Below, piece after piece: positions 1 through 6,863 of a stretch of DNA of 7,952 bases. Origin of the DNA: Psychromonas sp. (GTDB lineage: Bacteria > Pseudomonadota > Gammaproteobacteria > Enterobacterales > Psychromonadaceae); NCBI GenBank assembly GCA_023145575.1, contig JAGLDN010000118.1, positions 1-7,952 on the forward strand, given 5' to 3'. The stretch's first letter is position 1, and each line of letters begins with the position of its first letter. The translations under genes were made by a program, and so were the position numbers. The notes under the pieces were generated by a model. It did no database searches. It was given only the letters and a program-made list of their open reading frames with translations, and was not told the origin of the DNA.

Positions 1-156
1 CGAGCAAGTAGGTTTTAGGATTGATAAAATGCTATTCGAGCGCTGAGTAATGGCGTGAAGGAGGGACGTTGATATAGCTTAAATACTTTATGAAAATTTA
101 TCTCTGGCTTTACCTTTTTAATCCGGATCAAGATCGCAAGGCTGGATTGTCGGGAA

Positions 157-178
157 TGAAAAAGGCTGTTGCCTTTGT
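157..178 (-). terminator. Terminator-like hairpin downstream of ISAs1 relic
   Basis: A perfect 6-bp stem (AAAGGC 161-166 with GCCTTT 171-176) closes a 4-base loop. Read on the minus strand, the 3' arm runs into a short T tract (GCCTTTTTC). It lies just downstream of the decayed minus-strand transposase and so may be that element's own terminator. The stem is short, and on the plus strand the hairpin is followed by GTTC rather than T's. The minus orientation is therefore preferred. Confidence 0.4.
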
Positions 179-194
179 TCATATTTCATTTCAT

Positions 195-655
195 TTTCTC
201 CCAGTACTGTCTTTAAGAGTATTTGCTTTTATCAGATTTAATAAAGCCATTCTAAATATACATAAATTTCATGCGCTATCAATAAGCATAAGTTTGGCAT
301 CCACCCTCTCTAAATGTAACATATAAAATCCAGATCTGACTATTTTCTATGCCCAGTGATTTTTGATATAACCCTAAATCTATTTTTACATTATTTGCAA
401 TAGAAGTTATATAACATGAAACGACTTCCGATCTTTTTACATTCACTGTGCGCTTACGAGTTACCTCAATAACCGCCATAGCGTCAGCTTTACCAAACTG
501 AGGCTTTCTGTCCAATTTGATAGCTAACAAAGGCGCAAGGACGCTCATTCATACATCAATGTTCTCCATCAACATCACTGTGAAGCTATATTTTAGTTGT
601 TACGTGTTGACAATGCATTGCATCCAATGTCATTGGTGAGTTTTTTACATCCCGC
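195..655 (-). pseudogene. ISAs1-family (H-repeat type) transposase remnant
   Basis: Heavily decayed transposase of the ISAs1 family, a DDE family that includes the E. coli H-repeat proteins. Reading down the minus strand, three blocks resemble the family in order. The first is DVKNSPMTLDAMHCQ (651-607), matching the family's 'IDAMGCQ' motif with Gly changed to His. The second, in the 548-279 open stretch, has AVIEVTRKRTVN, then a YISSL-like CYITSI, then GIENSQIWILYVTFREGG, which corresponds to the usual 'WGIEN.LHWVLDVTFRED'. The third is a frameshifted NLxxFRMALLNLIK (about 278-222), matching 'NLALLRKIALNLLK'. Most of the segment between DAMGCQ and the second block is deleted. A TAG stop follows the first block, and the HW and LDV residues of the C-terminal motif are lost. 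The N-terminal part is not recognisable. It is certainly non-functional. Family assignment is by motif recall and is fairly secure because several motifs occur in the right order. Confidence 0.75.
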
Positions 656-737
656 GTCTTCAGACTTTAATTTTATGAGTTATTAATTGTCTGTTATATT
701 ATTTTTCAATAAGTTACAATTTTACTTTAAATCAACT

Positions 738-1728
738 ATGCAAAAAAAAAAGCAAAAACAACCCTATATGATCAGCACCGATTAGCACTACAGTCAATAA
801 CTCGAGTGAATTCGACATATCAGTCTTTGGCTCTTAGGGCTAAAATAATACTCTGAACTGAAGTCTTACAAGACAATTAAGATGATCGTTTCTGAATAAA
901 ATACTTAAACACGAACCGTTGGAAATGGTGCCATCGTTTGAATGATTTGATCGTTAATCATTCAATGAAGGACTACTTGAGAGATATTAAACGGCGCAAG
1001 CACCTTGAAGATATTTTCTGAAAGCTTTTGTAAACTCGCCGCTTTAGCTTGAGTTCCTCCTAAAAAAATAAAATTGACCAATCAGTCACTGGATACAATC
1101 AGCGATACAAAATAAATCAAGAGATCTTCAAATCAATTTCAATACGGCACATTTGACAGTTATTAAAAAAACTTGAACGTCGTCTACATAAAAATAAATA
1201 CTGGCAACATAAAAAATTGATGAGATGAGTGAAAAAAATAGTAAATATTTGCCCTCTTTATCAAGATGCGCAGGCTTTAAAAAAAATTTCCCAAATAACG
1301 ATTAACGTTAATAAAATCACCAGAATACCATCTATTGAGCTATCCAAAGCAACATTAACAATAAAATAAGTCTTGGTTTAACGATCAGAATATGGATCTA
1401 TTCGTCACGTAGCTCAATCTTTGTTGGTGGTTTTGATGTGACAACTGGTGAGGTGTTCTGAGTCTGTCAAAATAATAGAAATGAAGACGATTTCGTAAAT
1501 TTTATAAAGGCATTTGAGGATCATAATTATGGTTATCTGCAACTACAAATTGTTGCTAATAATTTAGATACGCATCAGTCAGAAAGTTTAGTTCGTCATG
1601 TTGCAGAGCGCAGTGGGTTTGACTGAAATTCTTGGCGTTAACAGTGGATCAGGGATCCTTAAAAATAAAATAAGCTTAGGCCGTTTTTTGAGCCGTAAAT
1701 TACATAAGATAGAAAGGTGACATGGCTA
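738..1728 (+). pseudogene. IS630-family transposase relic, C-terminus missing
   Basis: Remnant of a roughly 350-residue IS630-family transposase, readable only by hopping between frames. In order: an N-terminal helix-turn-helix part with QSLALRAKIIL (about 779-856) and a later WKWCHRLNDL; a linker with VPPKK and SLDTISD, then SISIRHIxQLLKKLERRLHKNKYW (about 1126-1203), matching the family's 'ESISxSHVGRLLKKxDLxPHKSxYWL'; then VNKITRIPSIE (1307-1339) in place of 'VDEKTGIQALE'; GGFDVTTGEVF; NRNEDDFVNFI; VANNLDTHQSESLVRHVAERSG (1552-1617); and EILGVNSGSGILKN. Both catalytic Asp that can be located are Asn codons (AAT at 1310-1312 and 1558-1560). There are more than ten stops and several frameshifts. 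Similarity fades near 1728, before the C-terminal catalytic Glu segment, a few bases from the tRNA-Arg CCA end. Inactive. Confidence 0.85.
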
Positions 1729-1732
1729 TATG

Positions 1733-1809
<77 letters not shown>

Positions 1810-1821
1810 ATAAAATAAATG

Positions 1822-1850
1822 TTTAAAATTGGGGAGCAGTGATAAAGCAA
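1822..1850 (-). promoter_or_regulatory. Possible promoter for tRNA-Arg
   Basis: On the minus strand there is a TTGCTT (-35, 1850-1845), a 17-bp spacer and TTTAAA (-10, 1827-1822), 12 nt before the tRNA-Arg 5' end. Each hexamer matches the sigma-70 consensus at only four positions. The location and spacer are right, and the 438-bp gap from tRNA-Pro makes an independent promoter likely, but read-through from the tRNA-Pro promoter is possible. Confidence 0.35.
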
Positions 1851-1975
1851 GGCGAAATCATGGAAGACCTTGATATTACCGCATTTTAAGTTTGTTTAAC
1901 TTTTTAGAGAGTCTCTCCTAATTTTGGAAGTAGAATTTAATTACTAAAGTTAAGTAAAAACTGAAAGCTATTATG

Positions 1976-2018
1976 ATTCAAAAATTCAAAAATTCAAAAA
2001 TTCAAAAATTCAAAATTC
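1976..2018. repeat. Octamer tandem repeat (ATTCAAAA)n between tRNA genes
   Basis: About five head-to-tail units of ATTCAAAA. TTC recurs every 8 bp at 1977, 1985, 1993, 2001 and 2009, and a final unit is one A shorter (TTC at 2016). It lies in non-coding sequence between tRNA-Pro and tRNA-Arg. The units are identical except the last, indicating recent slippage expansion. The rest of the 1810-2247 gap shows no gene. It contains only a short GAGAG-T-CTCTC palindrome (1906-1918) and AT-rich sequence. Confidence 0.9.
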
Positions 2019-2247
2019 TTTTATTTTATGAATTCTACAAACAAAAATAAAGTTATGAAGTGATAATGACTACTGAGATCTTACCATTTTGTATTGAGCC
2101 ATCTGATTAATAAGCGCCCTGTAGTATTGTGATTTCATCATCTATGTGTAAGTAATTGAGGACACAAAACTACCCCCAACTACTCCGACGCTTACTAAAA
2201 TGATACGCATTTAATGATCCGTTAATCACTTCTTAGTAAATTAAATG

Positions 2248-2324
<77 letters not shown>

Positions 2325-2332
2325 TTGATGAG

Positions 2333-2361
2333 ATCTTACTGAGTTGTATTGATATCGTCAA
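2333..2361 (-). promoter_or_regulatory. Sigma-70 promoter for tRNA-Pro
   Basis: On the minus strand, TTGACG (-35, 2361-2356) and TAAGAT (-10, 2338-2333) are separated by exactly 17 bp. The -10 ends 8 nt before the first base of tRNA-Pro, so transcription would begin at or just before the mature 5' end. Both hexamers match the consensus at five of six positions. No obvious GC-rich stringent discriminator follows the -10. Confidence 0.6.
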
Positions 2362-2438
2362 ATGTTATTTACAATTACTTATAAATATTAGTGAGAAAAG
2401 AGGCGTGAAATAAAGGAATAAAATTTTATAACAGTGTA

Positions 2439-2880
2439 TTTCCCCATGTGACGTAAAAATGCAACAATAGGCACAAACTCGATCCTCAGAATAAAGCGCA
2501 ACATGTCACCTATCAACAATGAGCTAAGCTAAAAATTTTTCGGTAGAATTAGCGCAAAGAAGTTAATTCTTATATGGTTACTCCCTTTTAAAAGTTGCAA
2601 CCCCATTTAAAATGTCGCACCGTGAGACCGCCTTGTTTTCATAATAAGCCGTGTTAACGCACCTACGGACCTGACTACTTATACAAATCAACAAAGTTAA
2701 ATAATTTGGACTTCGAACAACTCGATAAGAATTAATGTCTTCATTTAATTCGACCTTTGGAGATCAGCGTAGTTAATCACCTGACGGACAATTTGTTGTC
2801 GAGTAAACTAACACATTTATGTCGAGTACCCTAGCACAATTTGACGATTTGATGTTGAATTTTTACGTAACATGGGTATA
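2439..2880. mobile_element. MITE-like element A with 27-bp inverted ends
   Basis: The left end (2439-2465) and the reverse complement of the right end (2854-2880) match at 23 of 27 positions around the core CCCATGTnACGTAAAAAT. The outer edge on the right is GGGTATA, so a TA target is plausible, which would suit an IS630/Tc1-type element. The interior has no coding sequence I recognise. It shares about 60 bp with element B (2819-2881 with 4890-4952, plus the short block CGTAGTTAATCA at 2768-2779 and 4861-4872). Its left subterminal part (2542-2593) aligns at about 75% with 6919-6971 next to the IS630 relic. The left edge is degenerate (TTTCCCC), so the element is old and no clear target duplication is visible. 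It could alternatively be the gutted remains of a full IS. Confidence 0.6.
2797..2842 (+). repeat. Imperfect 23-bp tandem duplication inside element A
   Basis: TGTCGAGTAnnCTAnCACA occurs at 2797-2815 and again at 2820-2838, a 23-bp period. The homologous place in element B (near 4893) has a single copy, so the duplication arose in this copy after the two diverged. Confidence 0.65.
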
Positions 2881-2881
2881 G

Positions 2882-3234
2882 AACTCAAAGCCAGATATTT
2901 ATCGCTTCGTTATGCTAAATAGGCATTTAAAATACTTGCGGAAAATGTACAAGCAATTAAAATAGAGCAAGCGTTATAGATGGCTCCTATATTTAGCTAA
3001 GGTCCACAATGAAAAAATGGTCGCATATTTGCGACGGTATTGATAATATTTTGATGATATCTCAGCAAATAGTGACAATGATCGCTTAGTTATTATGCAC
3101 TTAAGTATTAAATCTGCCTGATCAACTGCATTTCTCTCTCTGGATGTCAATTTTAGACATCATATCCACAGACAATTTTGCATCTGACTTGTGGCATTCT
3201 TGTTATATGGTATATATTATGTAAGGCGTAATTT
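2882..3234. other. Gene-free stretch upstream of the MATE gene
   Basis: No intact gene or RNA is recognised here. Plus-strand frames read short protein-like runs interrupted by stops (for example 2872-2919 and 2923-2973), which may be a decayed gene of unknown identity. One perfect 6-bp hairpin stands out: GATGTC 3143-3148, a 7-nt loop, GACATC 3156-3161, about 75 bp before the MATE start. It has no T tract and could be an operator or chance. Weak promoter-like hexamers occur downstream (TTGCAT 3178-3183 with TGTTAT 3201-3206), but none is convincing. An AAGG Shine-Dalgarno at 3223-3226 serves the next gene. Confidence 0.5.
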
Positions 3235-4590
3235 ATGACATTTGCTTATGAAGCGAAAAAAATTATAAAACTGACCACACCACTTTTTGTTGCTTCGTTT
3301 GCACAAGTTGCAATGGAATTTGTTGATGTTGTCATGGCAGGTGGCGTTAGCCCACGTGATATGGCAGCGGTCGCAATTGCCGCCAGTATTTGGTTACCAT
3401 CAATATTATTTGGGGCTGGTATTTTAGTGGCACTTATTCCCCTTATCTCACAAGCACATGGTGCAAACGATCTTAAAAGTATACCAAACCTTGGACAACA
3501 AGGGATTTATATTGCTTTATTGTTGTCCATTCCAGTCTATGCTTTACTTTGTAATGCAAGTAATCTCCTTCATTTTATGAATATCGATCCTGTAATACTA
3601 AAGATCACAACTAATTACTTTTACGCTATCATGCCTGCTGTACCAGCCTACCTTGTGTTACAAGCATTACAAAACTATATTGGCGGCTTGTCAATCACTA
3701 AACCTTCAATGATCATTGGTTTTTTAGGGTTATTATTTAATGTGCCACTTAACTGGATTTTTGTTTATGGAAAATTTGGTTTGCCTGCATTAGGTGGCGC
3801 AGGTTGTGGACTTGCAACAGCCATTTCTTTTTGGATCATGGCCTTATTAATGCTACTTTACACTTTATATACGCGAAAACTCATATATTTTCCATTGTTT
3901 AAAAATTTTAAGCAACCCAATTTTAAGCAGCAATGGACTATTTTTAAGCTCGGGTTACCAATTGCCTTCACAATATTTTTTGAAGTATTGCTTTTTGCGG
4001 GTGTTGCAGTTCTAGTTGCGCCTCTGGGTGCTCTGGTTGTTGCCGCCCATCAATCTGCTTTAAACTTCTTAACTATGATGTTTATGTTACCAGCGAGTAT
4101 TTCTAACGCTGTCAGTATTCGCGTTGGGTTTAATATTGGCAAAAAAAGTCTGCTAGGTGCAAAGAATGCTACATTTGTCGGGTTCTTAATCGGTATAATA
4201 ACCACTCTATTTACTGCCCTTTTAACAGTGATTTTTAGATTTCAGATTGCAAATATGTATACAGATAATCCTATGGTAATAAAACTTGCAGGATCATTAC
4301 TTTTATTCGCTGCGGTATTTCAATGTATCGTCTCAGTAGAGCTTGTCGCAGGTGGCGCATTACGTGGATATAAGGAAATGTTCCCCATATTTATCCGATC
4401 CTTTCTCTCTTATTGGATCATTGGATTGCCTTTAGGATACATATTAGGTATGACAAATTACATTGTAAAAGCACTTGGCGTAGAAGGATTTTGGATAGGT
4501 TTAATCGTTGGGTTGACCGTATCAGCAGCGTTGTTAAGTCAATATCTATTCGTGATACAAAAAAAACATACATTAGCATTTCAAATTTAA
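3235..4590 (+). CDS. norM: MATE family multidrug efflux pump (NorM/MdtK type)
   Basis: Inner-membrane multidrug/cation antiporter that exports cationic drugs and dyes in exchange for Na+ or H+. The 451 residues and about 12 hydrophobic segments fit the NorM branch (about 450-460 aa). Two homologous halves are visible: the N-half has MEFVDVVMAGG (27-37) and MAAVAIAASIWLP (43-55), and the C-half has LGLPIAFTIFFEVLLFAGVA (239-258) and VSIRVGFNIG (293-302). LRGYKE (376-381) and GFWIGLIVGL (418-427) are also typical. D31 and E250 correspond to the essential acidic residues of Vibrio NorM. The third, the TM10 Asp (D367 in V. parahaemolyticus, D371 in V. cholerae), aligns with V366 (GTC, 4330-4332), while an extra Glu appears at 369. 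The start is ATG 3235, with AAGG eight bases upstream. The reading frame is intact. Repeat element B begins 37 bp after the stop. The substrate is not predictable. Confidence 0.95.
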   Translation: MTFAYEAKKIIKLTTPLFVASFAQVAMEFVDVVMAGGVSPRDMAAVAIAASIWLPSILFGAGILVALIPLISQAHGANDLKSIPNLGQQGIYIALLLSIPVYALLCNASNLLHFMNIDPVILKITTNYFYAIMPAVPAYLVLQALQNYIGGLSITKPSMIIGFLGLLFNVPLNWIFVYGKFGLPALGGAGCGLATAISFWIMALLMLLYTLYTRKLIYFPLFKNFKQPNFKQQWTIFKLGLPIAFTIFFEVLLFAGVAVLVAPLGALVVAAHQSALNFLTMMFMLPASISNAVSIRVGFNIGKKSLLGAKNATFVGFLIGIITTLFTALLTVIFRFQIANMYTDNPMVIKLAGSLLLFAAVFQCIVSVELVAGGALRGYKEMFPIFIRSFLSYWIIGLPLGYILGMTNYIVKALGVEGFWIGLIVGLTVSAALLSQYLFVIQKKHTLAFQI

Positions 4591-4626
4591 CGTTAATAAA
4601 CACGGAAATAAATTTATTTTAAATAC

Positions 4627-5007
4627 ATGTATCCATATGACGTAAAGGTGCAATGTTCTCTATTTGCTCGGATGTCATGTCAAGATCCTACATTTTTTCT
4701 ATCTTTGACCCATAGGTTAGACATTAAAAGGTAATTTTATTTAGGCGACATTGTGTTCGTACTGTATCTTTATCTCTTTTGGAATGTGCTCTTTTAGCGT
4801 ATCTTGATAGAAATGAGACTGTAATCGTCCCTATTTTAATTCGCCCTCTTTCGTGATTTACGTAGTTAATCATAAAGGAGGGTTATTTTATGCTGAGTAC
4901 ATTAGCACAATTTGCCGATCTAACGTTGCATTTCGAAGTAGTATGGGTATAGTATCTTGATAAACTTTGTCTTTCTGACTTTGCATCTTTACTTCACATG
5001 GATACAT
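4627..5007. mobile_element. MITE-like element B between norM and zapB
   Basis: The left end 4627-4653 and the reverse complement of the right end 4981-5007 match at 24 of 27 positions (ATGTATCCAT.TGA.GTAAAG.TGCAA). These ends belong to the same family as those of element A. A further right-type end lies inside at 4925-4951, so the structure may be two overlapping or nested insertions. No long open frame is present. The interior holds a strong hairpin (4844-4882) and a 20-codon frame (4890-4952) whose homologue occurs in element A. The outer right end stops 25 bp before the zapB start codon, so the native zapB promoter was either displaced or is supplied by the element. Confidence 0.6.
4844..4889 (+). 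terminator. Long hairpin with T-rich tail inside element B
   Basis: CCCTC (4844-4848) pairs with GAGGG (4878-4882). The stem continues as TTT/AAA, G-T, TGATT/AATCA and AC/GT with three small imperfections, closing on a GTA loop (4862-4864), about 16 pairs in all. TTATTTT follows directly, so on the plus strand it resembles a Rho-independent terminator that could end norM transcripts. The 3' arm also contains AAGGAGGG, a near-perfect Shine-Dalgarno 7 bases before an ATG at 4890, so a translation-control role is an alternative reading. Confidence 0.5.
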
Positions 5008-5032
5008 ACCCTCCCCAAAATAAGGAATAAAA

Positions 5033-5350
5033 ATGATTTTTGATCTGTTAGACGAATTTGAAACGAAAATTGAAGCCGTAATAGATTCGATTACTAAATT
5101 ACAAGTAAAACTTGATAATGTTACAACTCAAAAAAATCAAGCTATTGAAGAAAACGAGTCACTAAAAACACATAACGATAAGCTGGTTGAAAGTCATCAG
5201 CAATGGCAATCTCGATTGAGTTCATTAGTTATTAAAATGGAGCAGGTCGATGATGCATTAGCATTAGACATTGATGAAGTATCGCACGATGAAAACCATG
5301 AAAACCATGAAAATTATGAACATCAGAAGCAACATGAACACAATTACTAG
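5033..5350 (+). CDS. zapB: Cell division protein ZapB-like coiled coil with His-rich tail
   Basis: ZapB is a small cytoplasmic coiled-coil protein that binds ZapA at the FtsZ ring and bridges the ring to MatP-bound chromosome terminus in enterics. Residues 3-72 read as a continuous coiled coil rich in Glu, Lys, Gln and Leu. WQSRLSSLVIKMEQV (58-72) matches the E. coli ZapB C-terminal signature WQERLQALLGRMEEV, and FETKIEAVIDSITKLQ (9-24) matches its start. The protein is 105 aa against the usual 70-80 or so. The excess is an acidic linker and a tail from residue 85 with six His and repeated ENH units, produced by a 9-bp DNA repeat (5291-5317). ATG 5033 is preceded by TAAGGA (5021-5026) at good spacing. 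It appears monocistronic. The repeat element B ends 25 bp upstream. Homology in the core is clear; the role of the tail is unknown. Confidence 0.87.
   Translation: MIFDLLDEFETKIEAVIDSITKLQVKLDNVTTQKNQAIEENESLKTHNDKLVESHQQWQSRLSSLVIKMEQVDDALALDIDEVSHDENHENHENYEHQKQHEHNY
5291..5323 (+). repeat. In-frame 9-bp tandem repeat in zapB
   Basis: GAAAACCAT occurs twice (5291-5299, 5300-5308), then the variant GAAAATTAT (5309-5317) and the partial unit GAACAT (5318-5323). It encodes Glu-Asn-His/Tyr repeats in the ZapB tail. The unit length keeps frame, so copy-number slippage would lengthen or shorten the tail without disrupting it. Confidence 0.85.
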
Positions 5351-5435
5351 CTCATAAAGCGTTAAGTTATACCTTTATACCTATAACATCCATCGCTCCA
5401 GACACAAAGTTTTACATTTAAGAGGTTGATGCCAA

Positions 5436-6491
5436 ATGCCTGCTAATACGTTAAGTGATTTTTTAGCCTCAGCGCAATGCCACATGATCATTTACGAACT
5501 CGGAAGAAAAATAACAAAGATATCAAATGCTGACTTTAAAGAAATAGATTCAAATAAATGTATCTACCCATTTCCAATACAACAACAGGCATTTTTTTCT
5601 ATTACATTTTGGCAACAGAAGGAACTTCATTATTTCATGTGGTTTTTAAAAATGCCACTTGATGAGCAAGGTTTTCTTCAAATAACGGCTCAAACAAATT
5701 TTATAAAAACAGTGACAGAAGAAATAGGCGATAATTTAACCACAAATATTAGCGATAAATTACAACAACGTCTGTCAAGCAATCCCTATATTTTTAAACC
5801 AAGTGTTGAAAAACTTGCTATTTTTAATAGCAAAATAAACAGAGACCTTAACCAAGGCGCCTCTCGATTTTATTTCGATGCACAGCACTACTTTTCAGGA
5901 AAGGACAGCTGGGATACATGGCAAATTGTTGGGTTTCAAGGAGTCGCTGATATTTGTAGTCGACTAGATCTCGATGATAATCAACAACATTTAATCAACG
6001 CCCTGCCTTATTTGCCAGAGCAACCATTAAAGATCTTGGCAATTTGTTTAGAGCACACAAGTAACATCAACGCCCAATTCGCCGCAATGATTGCACTACA
6101 AGCCAAATTTTCGCTTGAAAACAATCATCACGAAACAGCCATCTTATTATTGCGTGCAATTTCAAGTTGCAGTAATATTGAAATTATAAAAGCTTTAATT
6201 GATCAGCAATTTTTATCCGACTTGATTTTTAATCCTGACTGGTATATTACGATTGCAGGACGTCTTTGGGAACAATTAGCCGATGAAACCCTACTTAACA
6301 AGCTTTTAGAAGCATTAGCAAACCATCAACCTGAATTATTTAATAACTTGTTTTCTGATTTGGTTGCTATTCCTACTCTGCGCGGAAAACTGCTAAAACA
6401 ATTACGTATTCCCGTACGCTCGAATGCTTTAGCAAAAGCTATTGGTATTTTGTTTTCAACCCTAAAAAGTAATGTAGGTATCACTCAATGA
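5436..6491 (+). CDS. DUF3549 family protein, function unknown
   Basis: A 351-residue protein without signal peptide or membrane segments, so probably cytoplasmic. It resembles the DUF3549 family of marine gammaproteobacteria (about 340-350 aa). Supporting landmarks are the N-terminal hydrophilic 'ELGRKITKI' (21-29), YPFPIQQQAFFSITFW (44-59), WFLKMPLDEQGFL (69-81), HYFSGKDSWDTWQIVGFQGVAD (about 156-177), and a helical, leucine-rich C-terminal half suggestive of a repeat-like solenoid. No catalytic motif is evident. The start ATG 5436 has AAGAGG at 5420-5425; an ATG at 5429 is out of frame. Its stop overlaps the next start (ATGA, 6488-6491), indicating translational coupling with the DUF3301 gene. 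The 85 bp between zapB and this gene contain only a weak GTTATA/TATAAC inverted repeat (5366-5387). Family call is from recall of conserved motifs. Confidence 0.8.
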   Translation: MPANTLSDFLASAQCHMIIYELGRKITKISNADFKEIDSNKCIYPFPIQQQAFFSITFWQQKELHYFMWFLKMPLDEQGFLQITAQTNFIKTVTEEIGDNLTTNISDKLQQRLSSNPYIFKPSVEKLAIFNSKINRDLNQGASRFYFDAQHYFSGKDSWDTWQIVGFQGVADICSRLDLDDNQQHLINALPYLPEQPLKILAICLEHTSNINAQFAAMIALQAKFSLENNHHETAILLLRAISSCSNIEIIKALIDQQFLSDLIFNPDWYITIAGRLWEQLADETLLNKLLEALANHQPELFNNLFSDLVAIPTLRGKLLKQLRIPVRSNALAKAIGILFSTLKSNVGITQ

Positions 6492-6784
6492 GAGATCTTC
6501 TGTTTATTTTTATTACCGTCTGCATAGCAACATTGATTTGGAAGTTACGACAACAATCAGAATTAGCTAAACTGTTAATAACGAAACATTGTTTGCAACT
6601 TGATTTACAGTTATTGTCAGTTGCGCGCTTTCGTTTTAATTTTAAACTCGGGAAACAGTTTTTAGAGGCTTGTTTTATTTTTGAGTTTAGTAGTGATAAT
6701 GAAAATAATTACCAAGGTAAGCTTTACTTGTTAGGCTTAAAACACCCTCGATTTGAGCTGCCACCTTATAGATGTTTCGATTAA
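6488..6784 (+). CDS. DUF3301 family small membrane-anchored protein
   Basis: A 98-residue protein with a single N-terminal membrane segment (about residues 4-20) followed directly by basic and polar residues (KLRQQSE). It is therefore likely an inner-membrane protein with a small cytoplasmic domain. The pattern LQLLSVARFRF (40-50), a FEFSSD strand (65-70), YQGKLYLLG (75-83) and the near-terminal ELPPYR (90-95) match the DUF3301 family of about 100 aa. Function is unknown. It overlaps the DUF3549 gene by 4 bases (ATGA), the usual arrangement for this pair as I recall it, and the two probably form one transcript. Related genomes often continue with further small genes near truC. Here the next 80 bp hold no gene, and then a repeat end and a broken IS630 element begin. 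Confidence 0.83.
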   Translation: MRDLLFIFITVCIATLIWKLRQQSELAKLLITKHCLQLDLQLLSVARFRFNFKLGKQFLEACFIFEFSSDNENNYQGKLYLLGLKHPRFELPPYRCFD

Positions 6785-6863
6785 ATTTATTGGTAGCCCC
6801 TACTCCACCGTCCTGCTGTACCTGTATTTATCAATTTTATTTATCAGAAAACATCATAAATAC

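Noticed and set aside
90..326. 78-codon open frame on the plus strand
   Set aside because: No recognisable motif and no Shine-Dalgarno. It runs antisense to the ISAs1 remnant and its hairpin, so it looks like a chance frame.
1906..1918. GAGAG-T-CTCTC palindrome as a tRNA-Pro terminator
   Set aside because: On the minus strand no T tract follows and the loop is too tight. It lies 330 bp downstream of tRNA-Pro.
1976..2018. CRISPR-like array
   Set aside because: Units are 8 bp with no spacers; a simple tandem repeat.
2101..2130. Possible decayed extra tRNA (GCGCCCT near 2114)
   Set aside because: Only seven bases match the tRNA-Arg acceptor arm; no other arms can be formed.
4606..4619. AAATAAATTTATTT palindrome after norM as a terminator
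   Set aside because: It contains no GC pairs, so it would not form a stable hairpin; likely just AT-rich sequence.
4413..4622. Open frames of 69 codons (+) and 61 codons (-) over the 3' end of the MATE gene
   Set aside because: Both lie within or across the intact MATE coding sequence in other frames and have no family resemblance; they are shadows.
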